Positions 1 to 6,291 of a stretch of DNA of 7,751 nucleotides are shown here, one piece after another. Origin of the DNA: Acidimicrobiaceae bacterium (GTDB taxonomy: Bacteria > Actinomycetota > Acidimicrobiia > Acidimicrobiales > UBA8190); NCBI GenBank assembly GCA_003453695.1, contig DMNK01000028.1:25376-33126 (forward strand), given 5' to 3'. The notes below the pieces were generated by a model. The model saw nothing but the letters and a program-made list of their open reading frames with translations, made no database searches and was not told the DNA's origin. Numbering within the stretch: the first letter of the stretch is position 1; each line of letters starts with the position of its first letter. The position numbers and the translations under genes are program-made.

Positions 1-237
1 TTCAAGGGCTCGCGCAAGTCCACGCCCTTCGCCGCCCAGCTGGCCGCCGAACAGGCCGCCCTGCGTGCCATGGAGCACGGGGTGCGCAAGGTGGACGTGC
101 TGGTGCGGGGCCCGGGCTCGGGCCGGGAGACCGCCATCCGCTCTCTCGCCGCCACCGGCATCGAGGTGGCAGGCATCAAGGACGTGACGCCCATCCCCCA
201 CAACGGCTGCCGCCCCAAGAAGCGGCGCCGGGTGTGA
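1..237 (+). CDS. rpsK: 30S ribosomal protein S11, 3' part (5' end outside window)
   Basis: The frame is open from the first base and ends with TGA at 235-237, giving the last 78 residues of a protein that is normally about 130 long. S11 sits on the platform of the small subunit and helps shape the mRNA exit site near the Shine-Dalgarno helix. Diagnostic S11 segments are visible: [17 protein letters not shown], then [15 protein letters not shown], then [21 protein letters not shown], which is the usual basic C-terminus. The gene lies directly upstream of rpsD (25-bp gap), as in the alpha operon of many bacteria. Nothing looks damaged; only the 5' part is missing because of the window edge. Confidence 0.97.
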   Translation, partial: FKGSRKSTPFAAQLAAEQAALRAMEHGVRKVDVLVRGPGSGRETAIRSLAATGIEVAGIKDVTPIPHNGCRPKKRRRV

Positions 238-262
238 GCGGGCGCAGGTAGGGGTCGACGAC

Positions 263-910
263 ATGGCGCGATACACCGGGCCCGTGTGCCGGCTGTGCCG
301 GCGCGAGCGGACCAAGCTGTTTCTGAAGGGCGAGCGGTGCTACTCGCTCAAGTGCCCCGTCTCCGAGGCGGTCACCGACCGCCACAGCCGGGCCTATCCC
401 CCCGGGGAGCACGGCCGCGACCGCATGCGCCAGGGGTCCGAGTACCTGGCCCAGCTGCGGGAGAAGCAGAAGGCACGCCGCATCTACGGCGTGCTCGAGC
501 GGCAGTTCCGCAACGTCTACGCCGAGGCCAACCGTCAGCCCGGCATCACCGGCGAGAACCTGCTGCGCCTGCTCGAGATGCGCCTGGACAACGTCGCCTT
601 CCGGGCCACCTGGGGCGCCAGCCGTGCCCAGGCCCGGCAGCTGGTGCGCCACGGCCACGTCCAGGTGAACGGCAAGCGGGTCACCATCCCGAGCTTCCGG
701 GTGCGGGTGGGCGACGTGGTGTCCATGAAGCCCTCCTCCCGGGAGATGTACGTCGTCCGCCGCAACCTCGACACCATCGACCGCCAGCTCCCCTTGTGGC
801 TGGAGGCCGGCGAAGGCCGCATGCAGGTGCGGGTGGCCTCGCTGCCCCAGCGCGAGCACATCGACGAGCCGCTGCGCGAGTCGCTCATCGTCGAGCTCTA
901 CTCGAAGTAA
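263..910 (+). CDS. rpsD: 30S ribosomal protein S4 (zinc-type, with four cysteines)
   Basis: This 215-residue protein has the normal S4 length (about 200-210). S4 is a primary 16S rRNA-binding protein that nucleates 30S assembly and helps form the mRNA entry channel. The start MARYTGPVCRLCRRE is the canonical S4 N-terminus. Cys9, Cys12, Cys26 and Cys31 form a CX2C...C...C set typical of the zinc-binding (C+) version of S4. The S4 RNA-binding domain lies at about residues 106-165 (RLDNVAFRATWGASRAQARQ, then GHVQVNGKRV), and the protein ends in the usual LIVELYSK. The ATG is preceded by a purine-rich AGGTAGGGG at 246-254, which supports this start. It sits 25 bp after rpsK and 36 bp before rpoA, consistent with one operon. 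Confidence 0.98.
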   Translation: MARYTGPVCRLCRRERTKLFLKGERCYSLKCPVSEAVTDRHSRAYPPGEHGRDRMRQGSEYLAQLREKQKARRIYGVLERQFRNVYAEANRQPGITGENLLRLLEMRLDNVAFRATWGASRAQARQLVRHGHVQVNGKRVTIPSFRVRVGDVVSMKPSSREMYVVRRNLDTIDRQLPLWLEAGEGRMQVRVASLPQREHIDEPLRESLIVELYSK

Positions 911-946
911 CCGCCGCACCTCTCACAGCGCAGGAGCCCCAAACCC

Positions 947-1885
947 ATGCTCATCATCCAGCGACCCACCGTCGAGCCCATCGGCGAGGAGGAGGCGAAC
1001 CAGCAGCGCTTCGCCATCAGCCCCCTCGAGCCCGGATTCGGCCACACCCTCGGCAACTCGCTGCGCCGGACACTGCTGTCGTCGATCCCCGGCGCTGCGG
1101 TCACCCAGGTGCGCTTCGACGACGCCCTCCACGAGTTCACCACCCTGCCCGGGGTGAAGGAGGACGTGACCGACATCATGCTGAACCTGAAGGACATCGT
1201 CCTGCGGGTCCACAGCGACGAGCCGGTGACGCTGCGTCTGGACAAGCGGGGCCCGGGCGACGTCACCGCCGGCGACCTGCAGCTCACCTCCGACGTCGAG
1301 GTGCTGAACCCCGAGCTGCACCTGGCCTCGCTCAACTCGAAGGGCCGTCTGGCCATGGACGTGACCGTGGAGCGCGGCCGCGGCTATGCCTCGGCCGAGC
1401 GCAACAAGCGGTCCAACACCATCGGGGTCATCCCCGTCGACTCGATCTTCTCGCCCGTGCGCCGGGTGGCCTTCGCCATCGAGCCGGTGCGGGTGGAGCA
1501 GTCCACCGACTTCGACCGCCTCGTGCTCGACGTGGAGACCGACGGCTCGCTGTCGCCCCGCGAGGCGCTGGCCTCGGCGGGCGACACCCTGCGGGCCCTG
1601 GTGGGCCTGGTGGCCGAGCTCGAGGAGGAGCCCCACGGCCTCGAGCTGGGTGAGGTGGGCACCTCGACGAGCGGCTCGCCCGACCTGGACCTGCCCATCG
1701 AGGACCTGGACCTGTCCGAGCGTCCCCGCAACTGCTTGAAGCGGGCCCAGGTGAACACGATCGGCGAGCTGGTGGAGCGCACCCCCGAGGACCTCCTCGC
1801 CATCACCAACTTCGGCCAGAAGTCCCTCGACGAGGTGATCCAGCGCCTCGACGAGCGGGGCCTGTCGCTGCGGGTGAAGGACTGA
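947..1885 (+). CDS. rpoA: DNA-directed RNA polymerase subunit alpha
   Basis: A 312-residue alpha subunit, close to the family length (about 310-350). Its N-terminal domain (about residues 1-230) dimerises and scaffolds beta and beta'; the C-terminal domain contacts UP-element DNA and activators. The NTD shows PLEPGFGHTLGNSLRRTLLSS, the alpha dimer-interface signature, and later NKRSNTIGVIPVDSIFSPV. A short flexible Gly/Ser/Thr linker (around residues 234-245) leads to the CTD, which has LSERPRNCLKRAQV and LLAITNFGQKSLDEV. Arg259 aligns with the DNA-contacting Arg265 of E. coli alpha, so promoter binding looks preserved. An AGGAG at 932-936 lies 10 nt before the ATG. The gene is followed after 6 bp by rplQ, the nearly universal neighbour. 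Confidence 0.99.
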   Translation: MLIIQRPTVEPIGEEEANQQRFAISPLEPGFGHTLGNSLRRTLLSSIPGAAVTQVRFDDALHEFTTLPGVKEDVTDIMLNLKDIVLRVHSDEPVTLRLDKRGPGDVTAGDLQLTSDVEVLNPELHLASLNSKGRLAMDVTVERGRGYASAERNKRSNTIGVIPVDSIFSPVRRVAFAIEPVRVEQSTDFDRLVLDVETDGSLSPREALASAGDTLRALVGLVAELEEEPHGLELGEVGTSTSGSPDLDLPIEDLDLSERPRNCLKRAQVNTIGELVERTPEDLLAITNFGQKSLDEVIQRLDERGLSLRVKD

Positions 1886-1891
1886 GGCGTC

Positions 1892-2245
1892 GTGCTCGGC
1901 ACTCCCCGGAGGGGACGTCGCCTCGGAGGTGACGCCGCCCACCAGAAGGCCATGCTCGGCAACCTGGTGGCGTCGTTGATCGCCGCCGAGTCGCTCGTAA
2001 CCACCGAGGCCAAGGCCAAGGCGCTGCGTCCCGTGGTGGAGAAGTGCATCACCGCGGCGCGCAAGGGCGGCGTGGACCGCCAGCGCCGGGTGGTGGCGCT
2101 CATCAGGGACAAGGACATGGCCCACAAGCTCTTCGCCGAGATCGGGCCGCGGTACGCCGATCGCCAGGGCGGCTACACCCGCATCCTCAAGCTGGGCCCC
2201 CGCCAGGGGGACAGCGCGCCCATGGCGCGCATCGAGCTGGTTTGA
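1892..2245 (+). CDS. rplQ: 50S ribosomal protein L17
   Basis: A 117-residue L17, the usual length of the bacterial core protein. L17 sits near the peptide exit side of the large subunit. The start is GTG, 6 bp after the rpoA stop, with AAGGA at 1877-1881 (inside the end of rpoA) serving as a plausible Shine-Dalgarno at 10-nt spacing. Signature segments are [35 protein letters not shown] and [15 protein letters not shown], ending PMARIELV. The N-terminus [13 protein letters not shown] differs from the common MRHRKxGRxLxR form; I read it as a lineage variant because the alignment resumes at once and no better upstream start exists. The stop overlaps the likely TTG start of truA (TTGA), suggesting translational coupling. 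Confidence 0.97.
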   Translation: MLGTPRRGRRLGGDAAHQKAMLGNLVASLIAAESLVTTEAKAKALRPVVEKCITAARKGGVDRQRRVVALIRDKDMAHKLFAEIGPRYADRQGGYTRILKLGPRQGDSAPMARIELV

Positions 2246-3126
2246 CCCTCTTCGATCTGGACCAGCACGGCACCGAGCCCGAGCGGGGCGGCGCCGAGCC
2301 CCAGAGGAAGCGGGCCGAGCCCGAAGAGCCCGGCAGCGCCCGTCCGGCCAGCACGGTGCGGATCCGCCTCGAGGTGGCCTATGACGGCTCGGGGTTCCGG
2401 GGCTTCGCCGCCCAGGCCGGCCAGCACACCGTGGGCGGGGCCCTGGCGGACGCCGTTGCCACCGTCGTGCGCCATCCCGTCGAGATCACCTGCGCCGGGC
2501 GCACCGACGCCGGCGTGCACGCCCTGGGCCAGGTGGTGCACCTCGACGTGCGCGCCGACGTGGATCTCGCCAAGGTGGTGAAGAGCGTGAACACCCTTCT
2601 CGGTCCGGCCGTGGTGGTTCGGCGCGCCGACAAGGTCGACGAGAGCTTCGACGCCCGGCGGTCGGCTGGGGCCCGCCACTACCGCTACCTCGTGCTCGAG
2701 ACGGCCGCCGCCGATCCCCTCCTGGCCGGGATCACCTGGCACGTGCCCGGCCCGCTCGACCTGCGGGCCATGGCGGCGGGGGCCGACGCCCTTCTCGGCG
2801 AGCACGACTTCCGGGCCTTCTGCCGGCGCCCGCCCGGGACGGAACCGGCATCCCCCATCGTGCGCAGGGTCCTCGACGCCACCTGGCGGGAGCTGGTGCC
2901 CGCCCCCGACGGCCTGGGGCCCGGCGAGCGCCTGCTGCGCTTCGACGTCTCGGCCCAGTCCTTCTGCCACCAGATGGTCCGCTCCATGGTGGGGGTGCTC
3001 GTGGACGTGGGCCGGGCCCGGCGCCGGCCCTCGGACGTGGTGGACATGCTGCGTTCGGGCGACCGCTCTCGAGCCACCTCGGTGGCCCCCCCGCACGGCC
3101 TGTGCCTGGTCTCGGTGGACTTCTGA
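2242..3126 (+). CDS. truA: tRNA pseudouridine(38-40) synthase TruA
   Basis: TruA isomerises uridines 38, 39 and 40 in the tRNA anticodon arm. The core begins at [17 protein letters not shown], and the catalytic motif is [19 protein letters not shown], with Asp89 (numbering from TTG 2242) as the catalytic aspartate. Further family landmarks are [17 protein letters not shown], the HDFRAFCR segment, and the C-terminal [17 protein letters not shown]. From TTG 2242, which overlaps the rplQ stop as TTGA, the protein has 294 residues. That includes a roughly 38-residue Glu/Pro/Arg-rich extension before the conserved core. An in-frame GTG at 2356 would give 256 residues, nearer the usual length, but has no visible Shine-Dalgarno. 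I prefer 2242 because the overlap fits operon packing, but the start is uncertain. The function call is firm. Confidence 0.93.
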   Translation: MTLFDLDQHGTEPERGGAEPQRKRAEPEEPGSARPASTVRIRLEVAYDGSGFRGFAAQAGQHTVGGALADAVATVVRHPVEITCAGRTDAGVHALGQVVHLDVRADVDLAKVVKSVNTLLGPAVVVRRADKVDESFDARRSAGARHYRYLVLETAAADPLLAGITWHVPGPLDLRAMAAGADALLGEHDFRAFCRRPPGTEPASPIVRRVLDATWRELVPAPDGLGPGERLLRFDVSAQSFCHQMVRSMVGVLVDVGRARRRPSDVVDMLRSGDRSRATSVAPPHGLCLVSVDF

Positions 3127-3160
3127 CTCGCCGCCAACCCCGAGTTCCCGGATCGGGTCG

Positions 3161-3603
3161 CTACGGCCCGGCGTGGACTTCGACGACTTCGAGGCCGGGG
3201 ACGCGATCGAAGTGCCGGATGCTGGCGGTGGCCACCTGCCACCCGACGCTCACCGCCGTGGCGGCCACCATGCGGTCGTGGGCACCCACGTCGAGTCCCA
3301 TGGCCGCCAATTCGGCCCACAGCCTGGCGTGGGCCCGCGCCGCCAGCAGATCGAAAGGAGCACGGGCACCACCTAGAGGACGGCCTCGACGAACACTTCA
3401 CGGCGGGCCCGGTATCGCCTGTCGACGCGGTGAACTCCATGGAGCGACGCAGAAGCAGTAATCGCAGAGATGGCGACTTCCTCGTCTTCACCGAGTGCCC
3501 GTGCGAGGCTCCATCCGACGAACTCGGCGGGACGGGACCCGGGCGTTGCCCGCGCTGCTCGCTCGAGGTCGATGAAGACGGTGGTGCCTAAGACCGATCC
3601 CAC
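3161..3603 (-). pseudogene. Broken VapC-type PIN-domain toxin (premature stop, frameshift, lost active-site acids)
   Basis: VapC toxins are PIN-domain ribonucleases that cut tRNA or rRNA using three or four clustered acidic residues. The N-terminal half starts at GTG 3603-3601 ([16 protein letters not shown]), runs 76 codons and hits TAG at 3375-3373. The C-terminal half follows in another minus-strand frame to the stop at 3163-3161, with PFDLLAARAHARLWAEL, DVGAHDRMVAATAV and RHFDRVPGLEVV. This is the second half of the PIN fold, including the conserved Asp in AHD. The full span is 443 nt, one base short of 148 codons, matching a normal VapC length of about 130-150. The first PIN aspartate (family pattern LDTS/LDTT) is Gly6, and the acid expected in the ITASELLHG-type helix is Ala52. 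Even a repaired frame would probably encode an inactive enzyme. The PIN assignment rests on motifs only. Confidence 0.82.
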
Positions 3604-3788
3604 GGCGAGGACGGCGGTGGTCCCCCGCTGGCGACCACTTGCTTCATGTCGTCGGCGAACTCCGGGTCTGGCGACGGCGCCTGCGCCAGGAGGTCGAGGA
3701 CCTCTCGGAGGGGTCTGCCCCTCCGGGCGGGTGCGCCCCGGGACAGGCCGTCCGGGATGCGAACGTCGTCGGCGCTGATGGTGGGCAC
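3588..3788 (-). CDS. Small VapB-type antitoxin, apparently intact
   Basis: A 66-residue ORF from GTG 3788-3786 to TAG 3590-3588, overlapping the start of the toxin remnant by 16 nt, the usual antitoxin-then-toxin layout. A GGAG lies about 9 nt upstream of the GTG on the minus strand. The N-terminal part ([18 protein letters not shown]) would be the DNA-binding or dimerisation half. The middle, [13 protein letters not shown], is a predicted helix. The acidic, proline-rich tail ([13 protein letters not shown], then [10 protein letters not shown]) resembles toxin-wrapping tails of VapB-like antitoxins. I cannot say whether the fold is ribbon-helix-helix, AbrB or Phd. Assignment rests mainly on position before a PIN toxin and on the tail style. 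The frame has no internal stop, so it may still be made although its toxin is broken. Confidence 0.7.
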   Translation of the reverse strand: MPTISADDVRIPDGLSRGAPARRGRPLREVLDLLAQAPSPDPEFADDMKQVVASGGPPPSSPWDRS

Positions 3789-3813
3789 GTCCTGAGTCTC
3801 CGCACCGCCGGAC

Positions 3814-3839
3814 GAAACCGTACGGGAACGAACGGTTTC
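3814..3839. promoter_or_regulatory. Perfect 8-bp inverted repeat upstream of the antitoxin: candidate operator
   Basis: GAAACCGT at 3814-3821 and its exact complement ACGGTTTC at 3832-3839 are separated by 10 bp, putting the arm centres about 18 bp apart, on nearly the same DNA face. There is no T-run, so it does not look like a terminator. It lies 25 bp upstream of the antitoxin GTG and about 20 bp before the candidate rplM -10 box. Toxin-antitoxin operons are commonly repressed by their antitoxin binding such palindromes, so this is the likely vapBC operator. That role is inferred from position and symmetry. Confidence 0.5.
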
Positions 3840-3865
3840 CCACGTCACCGCAGGTCCTGTATCCT
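3837..3865 (+). promoter_or_regulatory. Candidate promoter of the rplM-rpsI operon
   Basis: TATCCT at 3860-3865 is a reasonable sigma-70-type -10 box. With a 17-bp spacer, the -35 position (TTCCCA, 3837-3842) is only a weak match and touches the inverted repeat. Transcription from here would leave a leader of roughly 95 nt before rplM. The leader is GC-rich, with a small perfect hairpin at 3922-3936 (GCCGG, CGTCA loop, CCGGC). A promoter is expected because the preceding genes lie on the opposite strand, but the exact boxes are a guess. Confidence 0.4.
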
Positions 3866-3956
3866 GATCCGTCGCCCTCGGCGCCGGCCGCGGCGGTCGG
3901 GGGGTTGCTTTCCGCCAGGTCGCCGGCGTCACCGGCCGGTACTCGCTTCTCGATCC

Positions 3957-3960
3957 AGGA
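3957..3960 (+). promoter_or_regulatory. Ribosome binding site that decides the rplM start
   Basis: AGGA ends 7 nt before the GTG at 3968. The frame is open further upstream, with a TTG at 3905, but the family N-terminus MRTFFPKP begins exactly at this GTG, so the site and the protein homology agree. Confidence 0.7.
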
Positions 3961-3967
3961 CACCCTC

Positions 3968-4420
3968 GTGCGCACGTTCTTCCCGAAGCCGGACCACATC
4001 GACAAGAGCTGGCACGTCGTCGACGCCGACGGCGCCGTGCTCGGGCGCCTGGCCACCACGGTGGCGTCGTTGCTGCGGGGCAAGCACAAGCCGATCTTCG
4101 CCCCCCACGTCGACACCGGGGACCACGTCATCGTGGTGAACGCCGCCAAGGTCGTGCTCACCGCCGACAAGGCGGACGCCAAGCTGGCCTATCGCCACAG
4201 TGGCTATCCCGGCGGGCTCAAGTCGCAGAGCTACGCCGAGCTGCTCGAGCGCCAGCCGGAGGAGCTGGTGCGCCGGGCGGTGCGGGGCATGCTGCCCCGG
4301 ACCCGTCTGGGCCGCGCCCAGCTCAACAAGCTGAAGGTGTACGCCGGTCCGGACCACCCCCACGCCGCCCAGCAACCCGAGCCCTTGGCGCTGCCCGAGC
4401 GGGCCAAGGCGCGTACCTAG
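3968..4420 (+). CDS. rplM: 50S ribosomal protein L13
   Basis: A 150-residue L13, matching the family (about 142-150). L13 is an early-assembly 23S rRNA-binding protein of the large subunit. It begins [20 protein letters not shown], with L13 signatures [19 protein letters not shown] and [18 protein letters not shown]. The C-terminal half has [14 protein letters not shown] and [16 protein letters not shown], then [17 protein letters not shown]. The start is GTG, chosen because it gives the canonical N-terminus and has an AGGA at suitable spacing; upstream in-frame codons add non-conserved residues. It is the first gene of the rplM-rpsI pair, as in most bacteria, and is transcribed away from the degraded toxin-antitoxin cassette. 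Confidence 0.98.
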   Translation: MRTFFPKPDHIDKSWHVVDADGAVLGRLATTVASLLRGKHKPIFAPHVDTGDHVIVVNAAKVVLTADKADAKLAYRHSGYPGGLKSQSYAELLERQPEELVRRAVRGMLPRTRLGRAQLNKLKVYAGPDHPHAAQQPEPLALPERAKART

Positions 4421-4445
4421 CGCCGGGCCGGCCACCGCACGCAGC

Positions 4446-4454
4446 AGGAAAGGA
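4446..4454 (+). promoter_or_regulatory. Strong ribosome binding site for rpsI
   Basis: The purine run AGGAAAGGA ends 10 nt before the GTG at 4465. It supports a start upstream of the threonine-rich tract rather than inside it, so the low-complexity N-terminus is probably translated. Confidence 0.65.
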
Positions 4455-4464
4455 CGACGCCCCA

Positions 4465-4905
4465 GTGTCCAGCACCACCGCCACCACCGCCGCCACCACC
4501 ACCACCACCAAGCGGCCCGCCCCGCTGAGCCAGACCACCGGACGGCGCAAGGCGGCCGTGGCCCGGGTGCGGTTGCGCCCCGGGCAGGGTGCCATCACCG
4601 TGAACCGCCGCCCCATCGAGCAGTACTTCACCTCCGCCACCCACCGCATGGTGGTGACCGAGCCGCTGCGGCTCACCAACACCGCCGAGAGTTGGGACAT
4701 CGACGCCACCATCGACGGCGGCGGCGTCTCGGGCCAGGCCGGGGCGCTGCGCCTCGGCATCGCCCGGTCCATGGTGGTGGTGGACCCCGAGCTGCGCACC
4801 ACCCTCAAGAAGGCCGGGCTCCTCACCCGCGACGCCCGCGAGAAGGAGAGCAAGAAGTACGGCCTCAAGAAGGCCCGCAAGGCCCCGCAGTACTCGAAGC
4901 GGTAG
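4465..4905 (+). CDS. rpsI: 30S ribosomal protein S9
   Basis: A 146-residue S9; the conserved body is about 130 residues and the extra length is an N-terminal tail. S9 lies in the head of the small subunit and its C-terminal tail reaches the P-site tRNA. Conserved parts are [24 protein letters not shown]-like [47 protein letters not shown] and the invariant C-terminal QYSKR, the arginine that contacts tRNA. The first 16 residues are nearly all Thr/Ala/Ser, encoded by a run of ACC/GCC triplets, an unusual low-complexity extension. It lies 44 bp downstream of rplM and 9 bp upstream of glmM. Confidence 0.98.
   Translation: MSSTTATTAATTTTTKRPAPLSQTTGRRKAAVARVRLRPGQGAITVNRRPIEQYFTSATHRMVVTEPLRLTNTAESWDIDATIDGGGVSGQAGALRLGIARSMVVVDPELRTTLKKAGLLTRDAREKESKKYGLKKARKAPQYSKR
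4473..4509 (+). repeat. ACC/GCC trinucleotide tract within the start of rpsI
   Basis: About 12 consecutive ACC or GCC triplets (with six uninterrupted ACC near 4492-4509) encode a Thr/Ala stretch at the S9 N-terminus. Being in frame triplets, length changes by slippage would add or remove Thr/Ala residues without breaking the gene. Confidence 0.8.
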
Positions 4906-4914
4906 CCGGCCGCC

Positions 4915-6279
4915 TTGGGGGTCCGTTTCGGCACGGACGGCATCCGCGGCGTCGCCAACGCCGAGCTCGGCGTGGAGCTGGTCCTGGCCCTGGGACGGGC
5001 CGCCGCCCGGGTCCTTCCCGCCACCACCTTCGTCGTCGGACGCGACACGCGCCGTTCCGGGACGCTGCTGCAAGCGGCGCTGTCTACGGGGCTCGCCAGT
5101 GAAGGCGCCGACGTCGTGGACCTCGGCGTGCTCCCCACCCCGGCGGTGGCGTGGGTGTCGCAGGTGCGCGGCGTGCCCGCGGCGGTGGTGTCGGCCTCGC
5201 ACAACCCCTTCGACGACAACGGCGTGAAGCTGTTCGCCGCCGGAGGGCTGAAGCTGCCCGACGCCGTCGAGGAGCAGGTCGAGGCGGAGCTGGAGGGGAT
5301 CTTGAGCGGCCGGGCCCGGCAGGTGCGCCTGCCCACCGGTCAGGCCGTCGGCATGCTCGGGCCCGACCCGGCCGTGGCCGACGACTACGTGGACCACCTG
5401 TCGTCGCTGTCCGAAGGCGACCTGACCGGTGTGCGCGTCGTCGTCGACTGTGCCAACGGCTCGGCCAGCCGCGTGGCGCCGGCGGTGCTCCGGCGGCTGG
5501 GCGCCGACGTCGAGGCCATCTTCGACGAGCCCGACGGCGCCAACATCAACGCCGGCTGCGGCTCCACCTTCCCGGAGGCGCTCCAGGCGCGGGTGATCGA
5601 GACGGGCGCCGAGGTCGGCCTCGCCCTCGACGGCGATGCCGACCGGCTCATCGCCGTCGACGAGACCGGTGCCCTGGTGGACGGGGACGAGCTCATGGCC
5701 ATGTTCGCCCTCGACCTGGCCGGGCGGGGACGGTTGGCCGGCAACACCGTCGTCGTCACGGTGATGTCGAACCTGGGCCTGCGCCTCGCCATGGCCGAGC
5801 ACGGCATCGCCGTGCGCGAGACGCCTGTCGGCGACCGCTACGTGCTCGAGGCGCTCGAGGCCGACGGGTTGTCGCTGGGCGGGGAGCAGTCCGGGCACAT
5901 CGTGTTCCGCCAGCTGTCCACCACCGGTGACGGCGCGCTCACCGGCGTGCTGCTGCTCGACCTGGTGCGCCGCTCGGGCCGCCCCCTGTCGGAACTGGCC
6001 CGCTCGTCGATGACCAAGCTCCCCCAAGTGCTGCGCAACGTGTCGGTGCCCGATCCGTTGCGCGCCGTCGACAGCACCCCGGTGCAGGAGGAGCTGGCCA
6101 AGGTGCGCGGCGAGCTGGGCGAGCGGGGCCGGGTGGTGCTGCGGGCCAGCGGCACCGAGGCGGTGGTGCGCGTCATGGTGGAGGCCCCCGAGCACGACGG
6201 CGCCGTCTCCGCCGCCGAGCGCCTGGTCGTCGCCGTGGCCAGGGCGGACGCCGTCGGCGCCGGGCAGCCGTCGGCATAA
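4915..6279 (+). CDS. glmM: Phosphoglucosamine mutase
   Basis: GlmM converts glucosamine-6-phosphate to glucosamine-1-phosphate, the second step of cytoplasmic UDP-GlcNAc synthesis. The 454-residue length fits the family (about 445-460). The N-terminus is GVRFGTDGIRGVAN. The catalytic phosphoserine loop is SASHNP (Ser95), the magnesium loop is DGDADR (residues 239-244), the sugar-binding loop is GEQSGH (323-328), and the phosphate-binding loop is RASGTE followed by VVRVMVEA (410-423). All four active-site elements are intact. The start is TTG 4915, 9 bp after rpsI, with no good Shine-Dalgarno; it is the only candidate that preserves the conserved N-terminus, so coupling to rpsI translation is likely. 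It is followed closely by glmS, the preceding enzyme of the pathway. Confidence 0.97.
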   Translation: MGVRFGTDGIRGVANAELGVELVLALGRAAARVLPATTFVVGRDTRRSGTLLQAALSTGLASEGADVVDLGVLPTPAVAWVSQVRGVPAAVVSASHNPFDDNGVKLFAAGGLKLPDAVEEQVEAELEGILSGRARQVRLPTGQAVGMLGPDPAVADDYVDHLSSLSEGDLTGVRVVVDCANGSASRVAPAVLRRLGADVEAIFDEPDGANINAGCGSTFPEALQARVIETGAEVGLALDGDADRLIAVDETGALVDGDELMAMFALDLAGRGRLAGNTVVVTVMSNLGLRLAMAEHGIAVRETPVGDRYVLEALEADGLSLGGEQSGHIVFRQLSTTGDGALTGVLLLDLVRRSGRPLSELARSSMTKLPQVLRNVSVPDPLRAVDSTPVQEELAKVRGELGERGRVVLRASGTEAVVRVMVEAPEHDGAVSAAERLVVAVARADAVGAGQPSA

Positions 6280-6291
6280 CCTGTTCGCATG
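6277..6291 (+). promoter_or_regulatory. Possible leaderless-type promoter at the glmS start
   Basis: TAACCT at 6277-6282 fits the TANNNT -10 pattern and ends 6 nt before the glmS ATG, the spacing seen for leaderless actinobacterial transcripts that begin at the start codon. No Shine-Dalgarno precedes this ATG. The motif is short and could occur by chance, and it includes the glmM stop codon TAA. Confidence 0.3.

Noticed and set aside
286..1653. A 455-codon plus-strand frame over rpsD and rpoA
   Set aside because: It is out of frame with two clear core genes and made of Arg/Pro/Ala/His-rich low-information sequence.
923..2125. A 400-codon minus-strand frame
   Set aside because: It is antisense to rpoA and rplQ, with no family motif and a His/Gly/Val-rich shadow composition.
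3139..3157. Inverted repeat CCCGA-N9-TCGGG between truA and the toxin remnant, as a terminator
   Set aside because: The stem is only 5 bp with a 9-nt loop and no T-run on either strand; too weak to call, although a terminator between convergent genes would be expected.
3102..3461. Plus-strand ORFs between truA and rplM (also 3470-3778 and 3639-4139)
   Set aside because: They are antisense to the PIN-toxin remnant and antitoxin, show no motif, and the longest runs into rplM out of frame.
3922..3936. GCCGG/CCGGC hairpin in the rplM leader as a ribosomal-protein autoregulatory structure
   Set aside because: A 5-bp GC stem is common by chance in DNA this GC-rich; no wider conserved structure could be recognised.
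6280..6288. A glmS ribozyme upstream of glmS
   Set aside because: Only 9 bp separate glmM from glmS, so there is no room for the ribozyme.
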